A stretch of 64,000 bases of DNA, taken from NCBI RefSeq assembly GCF_013364275.1, contig NZ_CP054932.1:2542001-2606000 (forward strand), in the 5' to 3' direction. Below are positions 30,230 through 42,156 of the stretch, piece by piece (position 1 is the stretch's first letter; each line of letters begins with the position of its first letter). This stretch comes from Actinomadura sp. NAK00032. GTDB lineage: Bacteria; Actinomycetota; Actinomycetes; Streptosporangiales; Streptosporangiaceae. The translations under genes were made by a program, and so were the position numbers. The notes beneath the pieces were generated by a model, which was given only the letters and a program-made list of their open reading frames with translations, did no database searches and had not been told where the DNA came from.

Positions 30230-30475
30230 TCAGTAGCGTCGACGGGGCTCGTAGTCGTCGGCGTAGTACTCCTCGCGGACGGCCGGTGGGGGGCGGCGGT
30301 CGACCGCGCGGCGGGCGGAGACGATGCGGACGATGCCGATGACCAGGCCGATCAGGCCGCCGATCATCAGGATCACGCCGACCAGCCGGATGTCGATGCC
30401 GCTGAACTCGTAGTTGACCGCGTAGGCCAGGATCGCGCCGATGATGATCAGGGCGATGCTGCCGCCGATGGTCAC
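30230..30475 (-). CDS. DUF6458-type small membrane protein
   Basis: 81 residues: two membrane segments (IGGSIALIIIGAILAYAVNY and LVGVILMIGGLIGLVIGIV) separated by FSGIDIR, then a basic and tyrosine-rich cytosolic tail (EEYYADDYEPRRRY). This matches the small two-helix family common in actinobacteria that I know as DUF6458; function unknown. GAGGAG precedes the ATG with proper spacing. Divergent from gatC. Confidence 0.82.
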   Translation of the reverse strand: MTIGGSIALIIIGAILAYAVNYEFSGIDIRLVGVILMIGGLIGLVIGIVRIVSARRAVDRRPPPAVREEYYADDYEPRRRY

Positions 30476-30639
30476 GGCGGGCTCCTCTCGTCGTCCCGGG
30501 GGTGGACGAGGGGAGCGTTCCCCGTGTGCGGAGATGAAACGGCGCGCCGCGATCGTGCCCGCGTGAACCGGGCGGGCCTTCGGGCGCGCGGCCCATAGGA
30601 TGGGCGGGAACCCACTTCATCGCAGGAACGGTTTCCATC

Positions 30640-30939
30640 ATGTCCGCCATCACCCGTGACGAGGTGTCGCACCTCGCCCGGCTGTCCCGGCTGGCGCTCG
30701 GCGACGACGAGCTCGACCGTCTCGCCGCCCAGCTCGACCAGATCATCTCCGCGGTCGCGCGGGTGCAGGAGGTCGCGGCGGAGGACATCCCGCCGACCTC
30801 GCACGCGCTGCCGCTGACCAACGTCTACCGGGAGGACGAGGTACGCCCGTGCCTCACCCCCGAGCAGGCCCTCTCCGGCGCGCCGGCGGCCGAGGAGCAG
30901 CGCTTCCGCGTACCCCGGATCTTGGACGAGGAGGCCTGA
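30640..30939 (+). CDS. gatC: Asp-tRNA(Asn)/Glu-tRNA(Gln) amidotransferase subunit C
   Basis: 99 residues. The family pattern [17 protein letters not shown] at the N terminus and [29 protein letters not shown] in the second half are clear. GatC clamps GatA to GatB in the GatCAB complex, which turns Glu-tRNA(Gln) (and Asp-tRNA(Asn) where needed) into the amide form. TAGGAT near 30597 is a likely -10 and AGGAA lies before the ATG. First gene of the gatCAB operon; gatA begins three bases after its stop. Confidence 0.96.
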   Translation: MSAITRDEVSHLARLSRLALGDDELDRLAAQLDQIISAVARVQEVAAEDIPPTSHALPLTNVYREDEVRPCLTPEQALSGAPAAEEQRFRVPRILDEEA

Positions 30940-30942
30940 GCG

Positions 30943-32529
30943 GTGACTGGAGCGGAGCGCAGCGGAGCGGAAGGCGCCGGTCAGGCGGCACGTCCCGGGG
31001 GGCCCGGGGGGGCGTCCCCCCAGAAGGGCTCGAGTGAGCTGGTCAGGAAGGGGGCGGCGGAGCTCGGGGAGCTGCTCGCCGCCGGCGAGGTGTCGGCCGT
31101 CGAGGTGGCCGAGGCGCACCTGGATCGCATCGCCGCCGTGGACGGGCAGGTCAACGCGTTCCTGCACGTCGACCGCGAGACGACGCTGGCGCAGGCCCGG
31201 CGGGTGGACGAGCGGCGCGCGGCCGGGGCCGAACTCGGGCCGCTGGCCGGCGTCCCGATCGCGCACAAGGACGTCTTCACCACCGCGGACATGCCCACCA
31301 CCGCCGGGTCCAAGATCCTGGAGGGCTGGAAGCCGCCGTACGACGCGACCGTGACGGCGCGGCTGCGGCAGGCGGGGCTGGTGATCCTCGGCAAGACGAA
31401 CATGGACGAGTTCGCGATGGGCTCGTCCACGGAGAACAGCGCCTACGGCGTGTCCCGCAACCCGTGGGACCTGGAGCGCGTCCCCGGCGGCTCGTCCGGC
31501 GGGTCGTCGGCGGCGGTCGCCGCGTACGAGGCGCCGCTGTCGACCGGCACCGACACGGGCGGCTCCATCCGGCAGCCCGCCGCCGTCACCGGCATCGTGG
31601 GCATGAAGCCGACCTACGGCGGCTCCTCCCGGTACGGCGTGATCGCGTTCGCGTCGTCGCTCGACACGCCGGGCCCGTTCGCCCGCAACGTGCTCGACGC
31701 GGCGCTGCTGCACGAGGCGTTCAGCGGCCACGACCCGATGGACTCCACCTCGGTGGGCGAGGCCGTCCCGCCGGTCGTGGAGGCCGCGCGCCGCGCCGAC
31801 GTCAACGGGCTGCGCGTCGGCGTCGTCAAGGAGTTCGCCGGCGACGGCTACCAGCCGGGCGTGTCCGCCCGGTTCAACGAGGCGGTCGAGTTGCTGGAGT
31901 CGCTCGGCGCGAAGGTCGTCGAGGTGTCCTGCCCGCACTTCGCCTACGCGCTGCCCGCCTACTACCTCATCGCGCCGTCGGAGTGCTCGTCCAACCTGGC
32001 GCGCTTCGACGCCATGCGGTACGGCCTGCGCGTCGGCGACGACGGCACCCGCAGCGCCGAGGAGGTCATGGCGCTGACCCGCGCCGAGGGCTTCGGGCCC
32101 GAGGTCAAGCGGCGCATCATGCTCGGCACCTACGCGCTGTCGTCCGGCTACTACGACGCCTACTACGGCAAGGCGCAGCAGGTCCGCACGCTGATCAAGC
32201 GCGACTTCGAGGCGGCGTTCGAGCAGGTGGACGTGCTGGTCTCGCCGACCACGCCGACCACCGCGTTCCCCGTCGGCGAGCGCGCCGACGACCCGATCGC
32301 GATGTACCTGGCCGACCTGTGCACGATCCCGGCGAACCTCACCGGCAACGCCGCGATCTCGGTGCCGTGCGGCCTGGCGGACGGCCTGCCCGTCGGCCTG
32401 CAGATCATGGCCCCCGTCCTCGGCGACGACCGCGTCTACCGCGTCGGCGCCGCCGTCGAGCGGGCCCTGGAAGACCGCTGGGGCGGCCCGCTGCTGGCGC
32501 AGGCCCCGGAACTGGTGGAGGCGAAGTGA
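30943..32529 (+). CDS. gatA: Asp-tRNA(Asn)/Glu-tRNA(Gln) amidotransferase subunit A
   Basis: 528 residues, amidase-signature enzyme that releases ammonia from glutamine for the amidotransferase. Catalytic Lys109 (IAHKDVF) and the Ser-cis-Ser region [19 protein letters not shown] are present. The usual start of the family aligns with [24 protein letters not shown], but here ~30 extra residues precede it ([17 protein letters not shown]) and no in-frame ATG, GTG or TTG exists near the usual place. The extension is encoded by repetitive GC-rich DNA (see repeat entry). GTG start three bases after gatC; gatB overlaps the stop. Confidence 0.95.
   Translation: MTGAERSGAEGAGQAARPGGPGGASPQKGSSELVRKGAAELGELLAAGEVSAVEVAEAHLDRIAAVDGQVNAFLHVDRETTLAQARRVDERRAAGAELGPLAGVPIAHKDVFTTADMPTTAGSKILEGWKPPYDATVTARLRQAGLVILGKTNMDEFAMGSSTENSAYGVSRNPWDLERVPGGSSGGSSAAVAAYEAPLSTGTDTGGSIRQPAAVTGIVGMKPTYGGSSRYGVIAFASSLDTPGPFARNVLDAALLHEAFSGHDPMDSTSVGEAVPPVVEAARRADVNGLRVGVVKEFAGDGYQPGVSARFNEAVELLESLGAKVVEVSCPHFAYALPAYYLIAPSECSSNLARFDAMRYGLRVGDDGTRSAEEVMALTRAEGFGPEVKRRIMLGTYALSSGYYDAYYGKAQQVRTLIKRDFEAAFEQVDVLVSPTTPTTAFPVGERADDPIAMYLADLCTIPANLTGNAAISVPCGLADGLPVGLQIMAPVLGDDRVYRVGAAVERALEDRWGGPLLAQAPELVEAK
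30952..31021. repeat. Low-complexity GC insertion inside the gatA 5' end
   Basis: Repeats of GGAGCGGAGC near 30951-30980 are followed by six G (30997-31002), CCC, seven G (31006-31012), CGT and six C (31016-31021). The last part forms a 6-base G/C hairpin with a 3-base loop. It lies between the gatA start codon and the first conserved GatA residues. Confidence 0.65.
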
Positions 32530-34028
32530 CCACCCCGACGCTGATGGACTACGACGAGGCGCTGGCGAAGTACGAGCCGGTCCTCGGGATCGAGACGCAC
32601 ATCGAGCTCGGCACCGCGTCGAAGATGTTCTGCGGCTGCCCGACGGAGTTCGGGGCGGAGCCGAACACGCAGGTGTGCCCGGTGTGCCTCGGGCTGCCGG
32701 GCGCGCTGCCGGTGACCAACCACGCGGCGATCGAGGGCATCATCAAGATCGGCCTGGCGCTGAACTGCGACATCGTGGAATGGTGCCGGTTCGCCCGGAA
32801 GAACTACTTCTATCCGGACATGCCGAAGAACTTCCAGATCTCGCAGTACGACGAGCCGCTGTGCGTGGACGGCCACCTGGACGTCGAGGTCGACGGCGAG
32901 ACGTACCGGATCGAGATCGAGCGCGTCCACATGGAGGAGGACACCGGCAAGTCGCTGCACGTCGGCGGCTCGACCGGGCGCATCCACGGCGCCGAGTACT
33001 CGCTGGTCGACTACAACCGGGCCGGCATCCCGCTGGTGGAGATCGTCACCAGGCCGATCCCGGCGACCGGCGACAAGGCGCCGCTGGTGGCCCGCGCGTA
33101 CGCGACGGAGCTGCGCGAGCTGGTCCGGTCGCTCGGCGTGTCGGACGTCCGCATGGAGCAGGGCTCGATGCGCTGCGACGTGAACGTCTCGCTGATGCCG
33201 CGCGGCGGGTCGCAGTGGGGCACCCGCACCGAGACCAAGAACGTCAACTCGCTGCGGTCGGTGGAGCGCTCCGTCCGGTCGGAGATCGAGCGGCAGGCCG
33301 GCGTGCTGGACGCCGGGGGCCGCATCGTCCAGGAGACCCGCCACTTCCACGAGGACACCGGCCGCACCACCAGCGGGCGCAGCAAGGAGGAGGCGCAGGA
33401 CTACCGCTACTTCCCCGAGCCCGACCTGGTGCCGATGGCGCCGTCGCGGGACTGGGTGGCGGAGCTGCGCGCGTCGCTGCCGGAGCTCCCGGCGGCGCGC
33501 CGCCGCCGCATCCAGGCCGAGTGGGGCCTGTCCGACCTGGAGCTGCGGGACGTCGTCAACGCCGGCGCGGTCGACCTCATCGAGGCGACGGTCGCGCAGG
33601 GCACCGACGCCGGCGCGGCCCGCAAGTGGTGGATGAACGAGCTGTCGCGGCGCGCCACCGAGCAGGGCGTCGAGCTGGCCGACCTGCCGATCACGCCGGA
33701 GCAGGTCGCCCGTGTGCAGGCGATGATCACCGCCGGGGAGCTGAACGACAAGCTGGCCCGCACGGTGTTCGAGGGCGTCCTCGCCGGCGAGGGCACCCCG
33801 GACGAGGTCGTCGCGAAGCGCGGCCTGAAGGTCGTCAGCGACGAGGGCGAGCTGTCCTCGGTCATCGACCAGGTGATCGCCGACAACGCGGACGTGGCCG
33901 ACAAGATCCGCGCCGGGAAGGTCGCCGCCGCCGGCGCCCTCGTCGGCGCCGTGATGAAGGCCACGCGCGGCCAGGCCGACGCCGGCCGCGCCCGTGAACT
34001 CATCCTGGAGAAGCTCGGCGCGTCCTGA
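32526..34028 (+). CDS. gatB: Asp-tRNA(Asn)/Glu-tRNA(Gln) amidotransferase subunit B
   Basis: 500 residues. Kinase-like cradle domain with [18 protein letters not shown] and [13 protein letters not shown] (zinc cysteines), LSRA-type segment [26 protein letters not shown], and the C-terminal YqeY-like tail that binds the tRNA. It phosphorylates and then amidates Glu on tRNA(Gln). GTG start overlaps the gatA stop (GTGA), so translation is coupled. A very strong terminator follows nine bases after its stop. Confidence 0.97.
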   Translation: MTTPTLMDYDEALAKYEPVLGIETHIELGTASKMFCGCPTEFGAEPNTQVCPVCLGLPGALPVTNHAAIEGIIKIGLALNCDIVEWCRFARKNYFYPDMPKNFQISQYDEPLCVDGHLDVEVDGETYRIEIERVHMEEDTGKSLHVGGSTGRIHGAEYSLVDYNRAGIPLVEIVTRPIPATGDKAPLVARAYATELRELVRSLGVSDVRMEQGSMRCDVNVSLMPRGGSQWGTRTETKNVNSLRSVERSVRSEIERQAGVLDAGGRIVQETRHFHEDTGRTTSGRSKEEAQDYRYFPEPDLVPMAPSRDWVAELRASLPELPAARRRRIQAEWGLSDLELRDVVNAGAVDLIEATVAQGTDAGAARKWWMNELSRRATEQGVELADLPITPEQVARVQAMITAGELNDKLARTVFEGVLAGEGTPDEVVAKRGLKVVSDEGELSSVIDQVIADNADVADKIRAGKVAAAGALVGAVMKATRGQADAGRARELILEKLGAS

Positions 34029-34036
34029 CCCCGGGC

Positions 34037-34079
34037 GACCGCCGCCCCGCGCCCCCGACGGAGGCGCGGGGCGGCGGTC
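34037..34079. terminator. Bidirectional terminator between gatB and the PQQ-type dehydrogenase
   Basis: Perfect 17-base stem GACCGCCGCCCCGCGCC / GGCGCGGGGCGGCGGTC with a 9-base loop. Its right arm overlaps the stop codon of the convergent gene. Confidence 0.85.
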
Positions 34080-35178
34080 AGCCGGGTTGGACGCTGAGGA
34101 CGCGGTCGTCGCCGGAGGCGGGGTCGCCCCGGCCGTCGCGGTTGCTGGTCGTCACCCAGAGGGTGCCGTCGGGCGCCTCGGCGACGGCGCGCAGGCGGCC
34201 GAAGCGGTCCTGGAGGCGGGCGACCGGGCGGCCCGCCTTGCCGTCGTCCAGGGGGACCTGCCAGAGGCGTTCGCCGCGCAGCGCGGCGGCCCACAGGGAG
34301 CCGTCGGCGTAGGCGAGGCCGGACGGCGACGCCTCGTCGGTCGTCCAGGTCAGCAGCGGTTTGGTGAAGCCGTCGCCGTCCTCGTCGCCCTCGGCCTCGG
34401 GCCAGCCGTAGTTCCTGCCCTTCTGGATCAGGTTGATCTCGTCGAAGCGGTTCTGCCCGAACTCGGTGGCGTAGAGGCGGCCCTCGTCGTCCCAGGCGAG
34501 GCCCTGGACGTTGCGGTGCCCGTACGTCCAGACGCGGTTGCCGAACGGGTTGCCGGGGGCGGGCCTCCCGTCGGGCGTCACGCGCAGGATCTTCCCGGCG
34601 AGGGAGTTCTTGTCCTGGGCGAGAGGGCCGTCGCCGGTCTCGCCGGTGGTGATGTACAGCATCTTGTCGGGGCCGAACGCGAGCCGGCCGCCGTTGTGGT
34701 TGGGGCCCTTCGGGATGCCGGTGACGATCGGCTCGGGCGTACCGAGGCGCCCGTCATAGGTGGCGCGGGCGACACGGTTGTCCGCCGCGGCCGTGTAGTA
34801 CAGGTAGACCAGGTGGTCGGACGCGTAGGACGGCGACACCGCCACGCCCAGTAGCCCGGCCTCACTCTGCGCCTCCACGCCGGGCACCGTGCCGACGACC
34901 GTCTTCTGCCCGGACGGCGCGACCCGCACCACGCGGCCCGAGTCCCGCTCGGTGACCAGCGCGTCGCCGCCCGGCAGGAACGCCACCGCCCACGGCACTT
35001 CCAGATCCGCGGCGACGGTGCGCGGTTCGCCGCGCGCTCCGGGCGTCCCGGACGGCGCGCCGGACGAAGGCGGCGGTGAAGTGCGCGCGCCGCCGTCATC
35101 GTCCCCGCCGGACGAAGAGGACGAGCACCCCGCGAGGAGCACCGCGGTCGAGACCAGGACGATCGTGTGCAGTCGCAT
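34078..35178 (-). CDS. PQQ-dependent sugar dehydrogenase-like lipoprotein
   Basis: 366 residues, six-bladed propeller of the soluble glucose/sorbosone dehydrogenase family. Lipoprotein signal with lipobox LLAGC, acylated Cys18, then a Ser/Gly/Asp linker. Family segments EVPWAVAFLPGGDALVTERD, SEAGLLGVAVSPSY, NHNGGRLAFGPDKMLYITTG, YGHRNVQGLAWD, GRNYGWPEAEG are present. In this family the His and Arg of the NHNGG and YGHRN motifs line the cofactor or sugar site. It is anchored outside the membrane; whether it binds PQQ and which sugar it oxidises are not shown. AGGAGG precedes the ATG. Confidence 0.91.
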   Translation of the reverse strand: MRLHTIVLVSTAVLLAGCSSSSSGGDDDGGARTSPPPSSGAPSGTPGARGEPRTVAADLEVPWAVAFLPGGDALVTERDSGRVVRVAPSGQKTVVGTVPGVEAQSEAGLLGVAVSPSYASDHLVYLYYTAAADNRVARATYDGRLGTPEPIVTGIPKGPNHNGGRLAFGPDKMLYITTGETGDGPLAQDKNSLAGKILRVTPDGRPAPGNPFGNRVWTYGHRNVQGLAWDDEGRLYATEFGQNRFDEINLIQKGRNYGWPEAEGDEDGDGFTKPLLTWTTDEASPSGLAYADGSLWAAALRGERLWQVPLDDGKAGRPVARLQDRFGRLRAVAEAPDGTLWVTTSNRDGRGDPASGDDRVLSVQPG

Positions 35179-35611
35179 GAACGCCTCCTGTAGGTAGTAC
35201 GCATCCGGCGGCCGGGTCGTTCCCCGTCACCGAGCGTCATCCAGGGGCAAGCCGCCGATTCGGTGACGATCCCATTTCGGACCTCCCAAACAGATCCGCG
35301 ACGAGGTCGTTTGTCGCCGGGAGGACGCCCAGCCTCAATCGCTCCGTGACCTACCGAACGTACAGTGAGCGACACGGTGATCCCGTAGTGCAGCAACGTC
35401 GCTGATCTCCGGCAGGCGGCTCCGGCAGGCATGCTCCCCCCAGGCAAGCCGGTCGCCACCGGCCCGCGCCGACCCTGCGCGGGGCACGATCCGCGACCTT
35501 CCGGCCGTTGTACGAGCGGCGAGGGTCGTGGACCCAACTCCTCCCCGGCGTGCGGCGTCCACCGTCCGCGGGGGCCGACACGCCCCACCGGGGCAGGAAG
35601 GGACCGGCGCG
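35179..35611. other. 433-base divergent intergenic region
   Basis: Holds the 5' region of the lipoprotein gene (minus strand) and of the second GGDEF-EAL gene (plus strand). An inverted repeat GTCACCGA (35226-35233) / TCGGTGAC (35260-35267) lies about 50-90 bases upstream of the lipoprotein start and could be an operator or a leader hairpin. I see no ORF or RNA gene with support. Confidence 0.45.
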
Positions 35612-38443
35612 ATGAGCGGCGACTACGCCAGGCGGATGCCGCCGCGTGCGCTGCCGGTCGCCATGGCCGCGGTCGTCGGCGTGCTGTACGCCACCGGTTC
35701 GCTGCTGGGCTGGGGCGGCCGGGCGTTCATCGCGTGGGCGGAGGCGGGCGCCGCGGGCGCCGCCGCGGTCTCGCTGCTGCTGTCGTCCCGTCGGCCCGAC
35801 GGCGTCCCGGCGGAGCCGGGCGCACCGGGCGGGCTCTGGCGCGCGTCGTGGCGGTGGTACGGGATCGCCGCCGCGTCCTGGTTCGTCGGCGCGCTCGGCG
35901 GGGCCCTGGCGGACGGCGCCGGCCGCAGCGCGCTGTCCCTGTCGGTCCCCGACCTGTTCTACCTGTTCGCGCTGGTGGCGCTCGTCACGGGTCTCGTCGT
36001 GCCGATCAGGCTGCCGCGCGACGCGGGCACCTGGCTGCGCTACGCGGCCGACACCTATGTCTGCGCGTGCGCGCTGTTCGTGCTCGGCTGGGTCGCGCTG
36101 TTCGGCACGCTGTACCACCGGTCGGGGGAGGCCCCGCCGGAGTTCCTGCTGGAACTGCTGTACCCGCTGATCGACATCGTGTTCGTCTGCGGCGCGCTGC
36201 CGTTCGTCCTCGGCGCGGCGCGCGGGCACCGGCGGCTCGCCTGGATGGGGTACGGCGCGCTCACCGCCATCGCCGCCGCCGACATCGTGAGCACGTTCGT
36301 CCGGCTGGACGGCGGCGGGCCGTCCGACGACCCGTCCGACATCCTGCGCCTGGCCGGGCTGCTGCTCCTGCTGCTGGTGCCGTGGACCGGCCCGGTCGCC
36401 GAACCGGACCTGCCGGTCGACGACATCCCGGCCGACGTCGAGGTGGACGCCGAGGAGCGCGGCCGCATGATCGGCCCCGGCATCGCGCCCGCCGCGGTCG
36501 CCGCGGCGGCGGCGCTGTTCATCGGGGGCCACTCGCTCACCGGCCAGAACGGCCTGGAGCCCGGCGTGTCGATCGCCGCGGGCTCGGCCGCGCTGGTGCT
36601 GATCGCGCGGCTCGCCGCGCTGCTGCACGAGAACGAGGCGCTGCGCCGGGCCGTGGACACCGGCGAGGAGCACTTCCGGGCGCTGTCGGAGAGCATCAAC
36701 GACGCCGTGCTCATCTGCGACCTGGACGCGACCGTCCAGTACGCCAGCGCGGGCGCGCTGCGGACCTACCACTACACGTCCGAGGAGCTGCTCGGCCGCC
36801 CGCTGAGCGAGATCGTCCACCCGGAGGACCTGCCGCGCGTCCAGGCGGTGTTCACCGAGTTCCTGGGCGAGCAGCCCGGCGCCGGCGGGCCCGACGACGC
36901 GCTGCGCGTGTCGTGCCGGGTGCGCGCGGCCGACGGCACCTGGCTGCCGACCGAGTCGACGATCTCGCGCTACAGCGGCTCGGCCGGGACGCCGGCCCGG
37001 CTGCTGGTGACGACGCGCGACCTGAGCGAGCAGGCGGCGCTGCAGCGGCAGGTCGCGCACCTGACGTTCCACGACGGGCTGACGGGCCTGCCGAACCGGT
37101 CCTACTTCGAGGAGCGGACGCGGGAGGTGCTGTCGCGGCAGCAGTCCGGCGGCAAGGCCGCGGTCGTGTTCGTCGACCTCGACGGGTTCACCGCGGTGAA
37201 CGACTCGGAGGGGCACGCGGCCGGCGACCAGGTGCTCGCGCAGGCGGCGCGGCGGCTGCGCGCCAACGTCCTGTCCGACGACACGGTGGCGCGGTGGGGC
37301 GGCGACGAGTTCGCCGTGCTCGTCCAGCTCCCGCCGGACGACGGCGAGACCCGCGCGACGGTCGAGCTCGCCGGGCGGCTGCTGCGCGTCCTCTCGGTCG
37401 ACCCCTACCAGGTGGGCGACAAGCACATCGTGCTGACCGCGAGCGTCGGCATCGCGTTCGCGGGGGACGAGGAGGAGCCCGGCGCCGGGCGCGGCGGCGC
37501 CGACGCGGGCCGCAGGCTCCGCCGCTCCGCCGCCGACCTGCTGCGCAACGGCGACCTCGCGATGGCCCGCGCTAAGGAGGCGGGCGGCGGGCGCGTGGAG
37601 GTGTACGCGCCGCACATGCACGCCGACGTCGTCCGGCGGCTGGAGCTCGGCAGCGACCTGCAGACGGCGCTCGCCGAGGAGCAGTTCGCGGTGGAGTTCC
37701 AGCCGGTGGTGGACCTCGGCACGTCCCGGGTGACCGGGGTGGAGGCGCTGCTGCGCTGGTGGCGGGGGAGCGAGGCGGTACCTCCCGAGGAGTTCATCGG
37801 CCCGGCGGAGGAGTCCGGCCTGATGGTCCCGCTCGGCGAGTGGGTGCTGCGGGAGGCGTGCCGCGAGGTCGCCCGGTGGCGCGGCGACTCCTGGGACGTG
37901 GGCCTGTCGGTGAACTTCACCGCCCGGCAGATCGCCGCGCCGCGGTTCACCGAGACGGTCGCGGCGGTGCTGGAGGAGACCGGGCTGGCGCCGAGCGCGC
38001 TCACCCTGGAGGTCCGCGAGGAGGTCCTCGTCGAGGACGCCGGGCAGAACGTGGCGCGGCTGTCGGAGCTGCGCGACCTCGGCGTCCGGCTGGCGATCGA
38101 CGACTTCGGCACCGGGTACGCCTCGCTGGCCTACCTCGGCCAGCTCCCGGTGGACATCATCAAGATCGACCCGTCGTTCGTGGCCGGCCTCGGCCGGGAC
38201 GAGACGCTGACGCTGCTCACCCGGACGATCGTCCGGCTCGGCAGCGACCTCGGGCTGACCGTGGTGGCGGAGGGCATCGAGCGGCCCGAGCAGCTGGAGC
38301 TGCTGCGGGAGATGGGCTGCCCGCGCGGCCAGGGCTTCCTCGTGGCGCGCCCGATGGCGGCCGGGCGGGTCGAGTCGCTGGTGCGGACGAACCTCGCCGG
38401 GCGCAACCGCCCGGGCGACGTCGCGCTGCCCCTGCCCGGCTGA
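35612..38443 (+). CDS. Membrane-bound PAS-GGDEF-EAL protein
   Basis: 943 residues. About eight to ten membrane segments in the first ~335 residues, a PAS domain (EEHFRALSESINDAVLICDL ... YHYTSEELLGRPLSEIVHPED), a GGDEF domain with GGDEF at 563-567 and an EAL domain with EAL at 711-713 plus VNFTARQ, DDFGTGYASL, IKIDPSF, AEGIER. Cyclase and phosphodiesterase residues are both kept, but the inhibitory RxxD site is absent (LSDD at that place), unlike the GGDEF-EAL protein at 27613. ATG 35612 follows AGGAAGGGA. The upstream open frame from 35528 is less likely to be translated. Confidence 0.91.
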   Translation: MSGDYARRMPPRALPVAMAAVVGVLYATGSLLGWGGRAFIAWAEAGAAGAAAVSLLLSSRRPDGVPAEPGAPGGLWRASWRWYGIAAASWFVGALGGALADGAGRSALSLSVPDLFYLFALVALVTGLVVPIRLPRDAGTWLRYAADTYVCACALFVLGWVALFGTLYHRSGEAPPEFLLELLYPLIDIVFVCGALPFVLGAARGHRRLAWMGYGALTAIAAADIVSTFVRLDGGGPSDDPSDILRLAGLLLLLLVPWTGPVAEPDLPVDDIPADVEVDAEERGRMIGPGIAPAAVAAAAALFIGGHSLTGQNGLEPGVSIAAGSAALVLIARLAALLHENEALRRAVDTGEEHFRALSESINDAVLICDLDATVQYASAGALRTYHYTSEELLGRPLSEIVHPEDLPRVQAVFTEFLGEQPGAGGPDDALRVSCRVRAADGTWLPTESTISRYSGSAGTPARLLVTTRDLSEQAALQRQVAHLTFHDGLTGLPNRSYFEERTREVLSRQQSGGKAAVVFVDLDGFTAVNDSEGHAAGDQVLAQAARRLRANVLSDDTVARWGGDEFAVLVQLPPDDGETRATVELAGRLLRVLSVDPYQVGDKHIVLTASVGIAFAGDEEEPGAGRGGADAGRRLRRSAADLLRNGDLAMARAKEAGGGRVEVYAPHMHADVVRRLELGSDLQTALAEEQFAVEFQPVVDLGTSRVTGVEALLRWWRGSEAVPPEEFIGPAEESGLMVPLGEWVLREACREVARWRGDSWDVGLSVNFTARQIAAPRFTETVAAVLEETGLAPSALTLEVREEVLVEDAGQNVARLSELRDLGVRLAIDDFGTGYASLAYLGQLPVDIIKIDPSFVAGLGRDETLTLLTRTIVRLGSDLGLTVVAEGIERPEQLELLREMGCPRGQGFLVARPMAAGRVESLVRTNLAGRNRPGDVALPLPG

Positions 38444-38515
38444 CCCTGTTCGGCTGACCCTGCCCCGGCTGCCCCTGGCCCGGCCGGCCTCCGCCGCGTG
38501 AACCGCGCCACAGTT

Positions 38516-38532
38516 ATCTCAAATCCTGAGAT
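38516..38532. promoter_or_regulatory. AT-rich inverted repeat upstream of the ilv promoter
   Basis: ATCTCA (38516-38521) / TGAGAT (38527-38532) with a 5-base centre, in an unusually AT-rich patch and ending 16 bases before the -35 of the ilv promoter. A second register, AAATC/GATTT, overlaps it. Candidate activator or Lrp-type site. Confidence 0.45.
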
Positions 38533-38547
38533 TTACTGTCCACGGAT

Positions 38548-38576
38548 TTGACCGGGGGGCGGACATCGGCGAAAGT
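38548..38576 (+). promoter_or_regulatory. ilvB leader promoter
   Basis: TTGACC (38548-38553) and GAAAGT (38571-38576) are exactly 17 bases apart. Only six bases separate the -10 from the GTG of the leader peptide, so transcription would start at or next to that GTG. Confidence 0.6.
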
Positions 38577-38582
38577 GGGCTC

Positions 38583-38633
38583 GTGCAGAGCACCTCCATC
38601 ATCCTCGTAGTACTTGGCCGGCGCGCGGGCTGA
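38583..38633 (+). CDS. ilvB leader peptide (attenuator peptide)
   Basis: GTG-initiated ORF of 16 residues, [16 protein letters not shown]. Six consecutive codons (38598-38615) specify Ile, Ile, Leu, Val, Val, Leu, the end products of the pathway that follows, the hallmark of ribosome-mediated attenuation. The ORF is followed by two adjacent hairpins, the second a terminator, and then by ilvB. When charged Ile, Leu or Val tRNA is scarce the ribosome should stall on these codons and change the RNA fold. The position of the promoter suggests the leader is translated from a leaderless transcript. Confidence 0.85.
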   Translation: MQSTSIILVVLGRRAG

Positions 38634-38656
38634 CCAAGCTTCTCGTCCTGCGCGCC
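38620..38656 (+). promoter_or_regulatory. First leader hairpin of the ilvBNC attenuator
   Basis: GGCGCGCGGG (38620-38629) pairs with CCTGCGCGCC (38647-38656), ten pairs with one G-U. The left arm is the Arg-Arg-Ala-Gly codons of the leader peptide and the stop codon is in the loop, so a translating ribosome must open it. Confidence 0.65.
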
Positions 38657-38658
38657 TC

Positions 38659-38691
38659 CCCTCGACCGCTTCACGGCGGCGGGGGTTTTTT
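38659..38691 (+). terminator. ilvBNC attenuator terminator
   Basis: Ten-pair stem with one bulged A (left arm 38659-38669, right arm 38676-38685, six-base loop) followed by six T (38686-38691). An intrinsic terminator of this quality 46 bases before a start codon in a GC-rich genome fits transcription attenuation. Confidence 0.82.
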
Positions 38692-38736
38692 GTTGCCCGG
38701 CGAGCCAAGACTCACTCCCCAAGGAACCGCAGAATC

Positions 38737-42091
<3,355 letters not shown>

Positions 42092-42101
42092 GCGCCGCGC
42101 C

Positions 42102-42134
42102 GGAGGCGCGGGGGCGGACCGCCTCCGCGCCTCC
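42102..42134. terminator. Terminator after ilvC
   Basis: Stem of 14 pairs (42102-42115 with 42121-42134, one G-U) and a five-base loop, between the convergent ilvC and 42157 genes. No T run. Confidence 0.7.
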
Positions 42135-42156
42135 GCCGTTTCCGGGGGCCGGGCGC

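Noticed and set aside
35179..35290. Possible c-di-AMP riboswitch in the lipoprotein leader (minus strand)
   Set aside because: A GGGGAAC string and an inverted repeat are present, but the rest of the motif is not.
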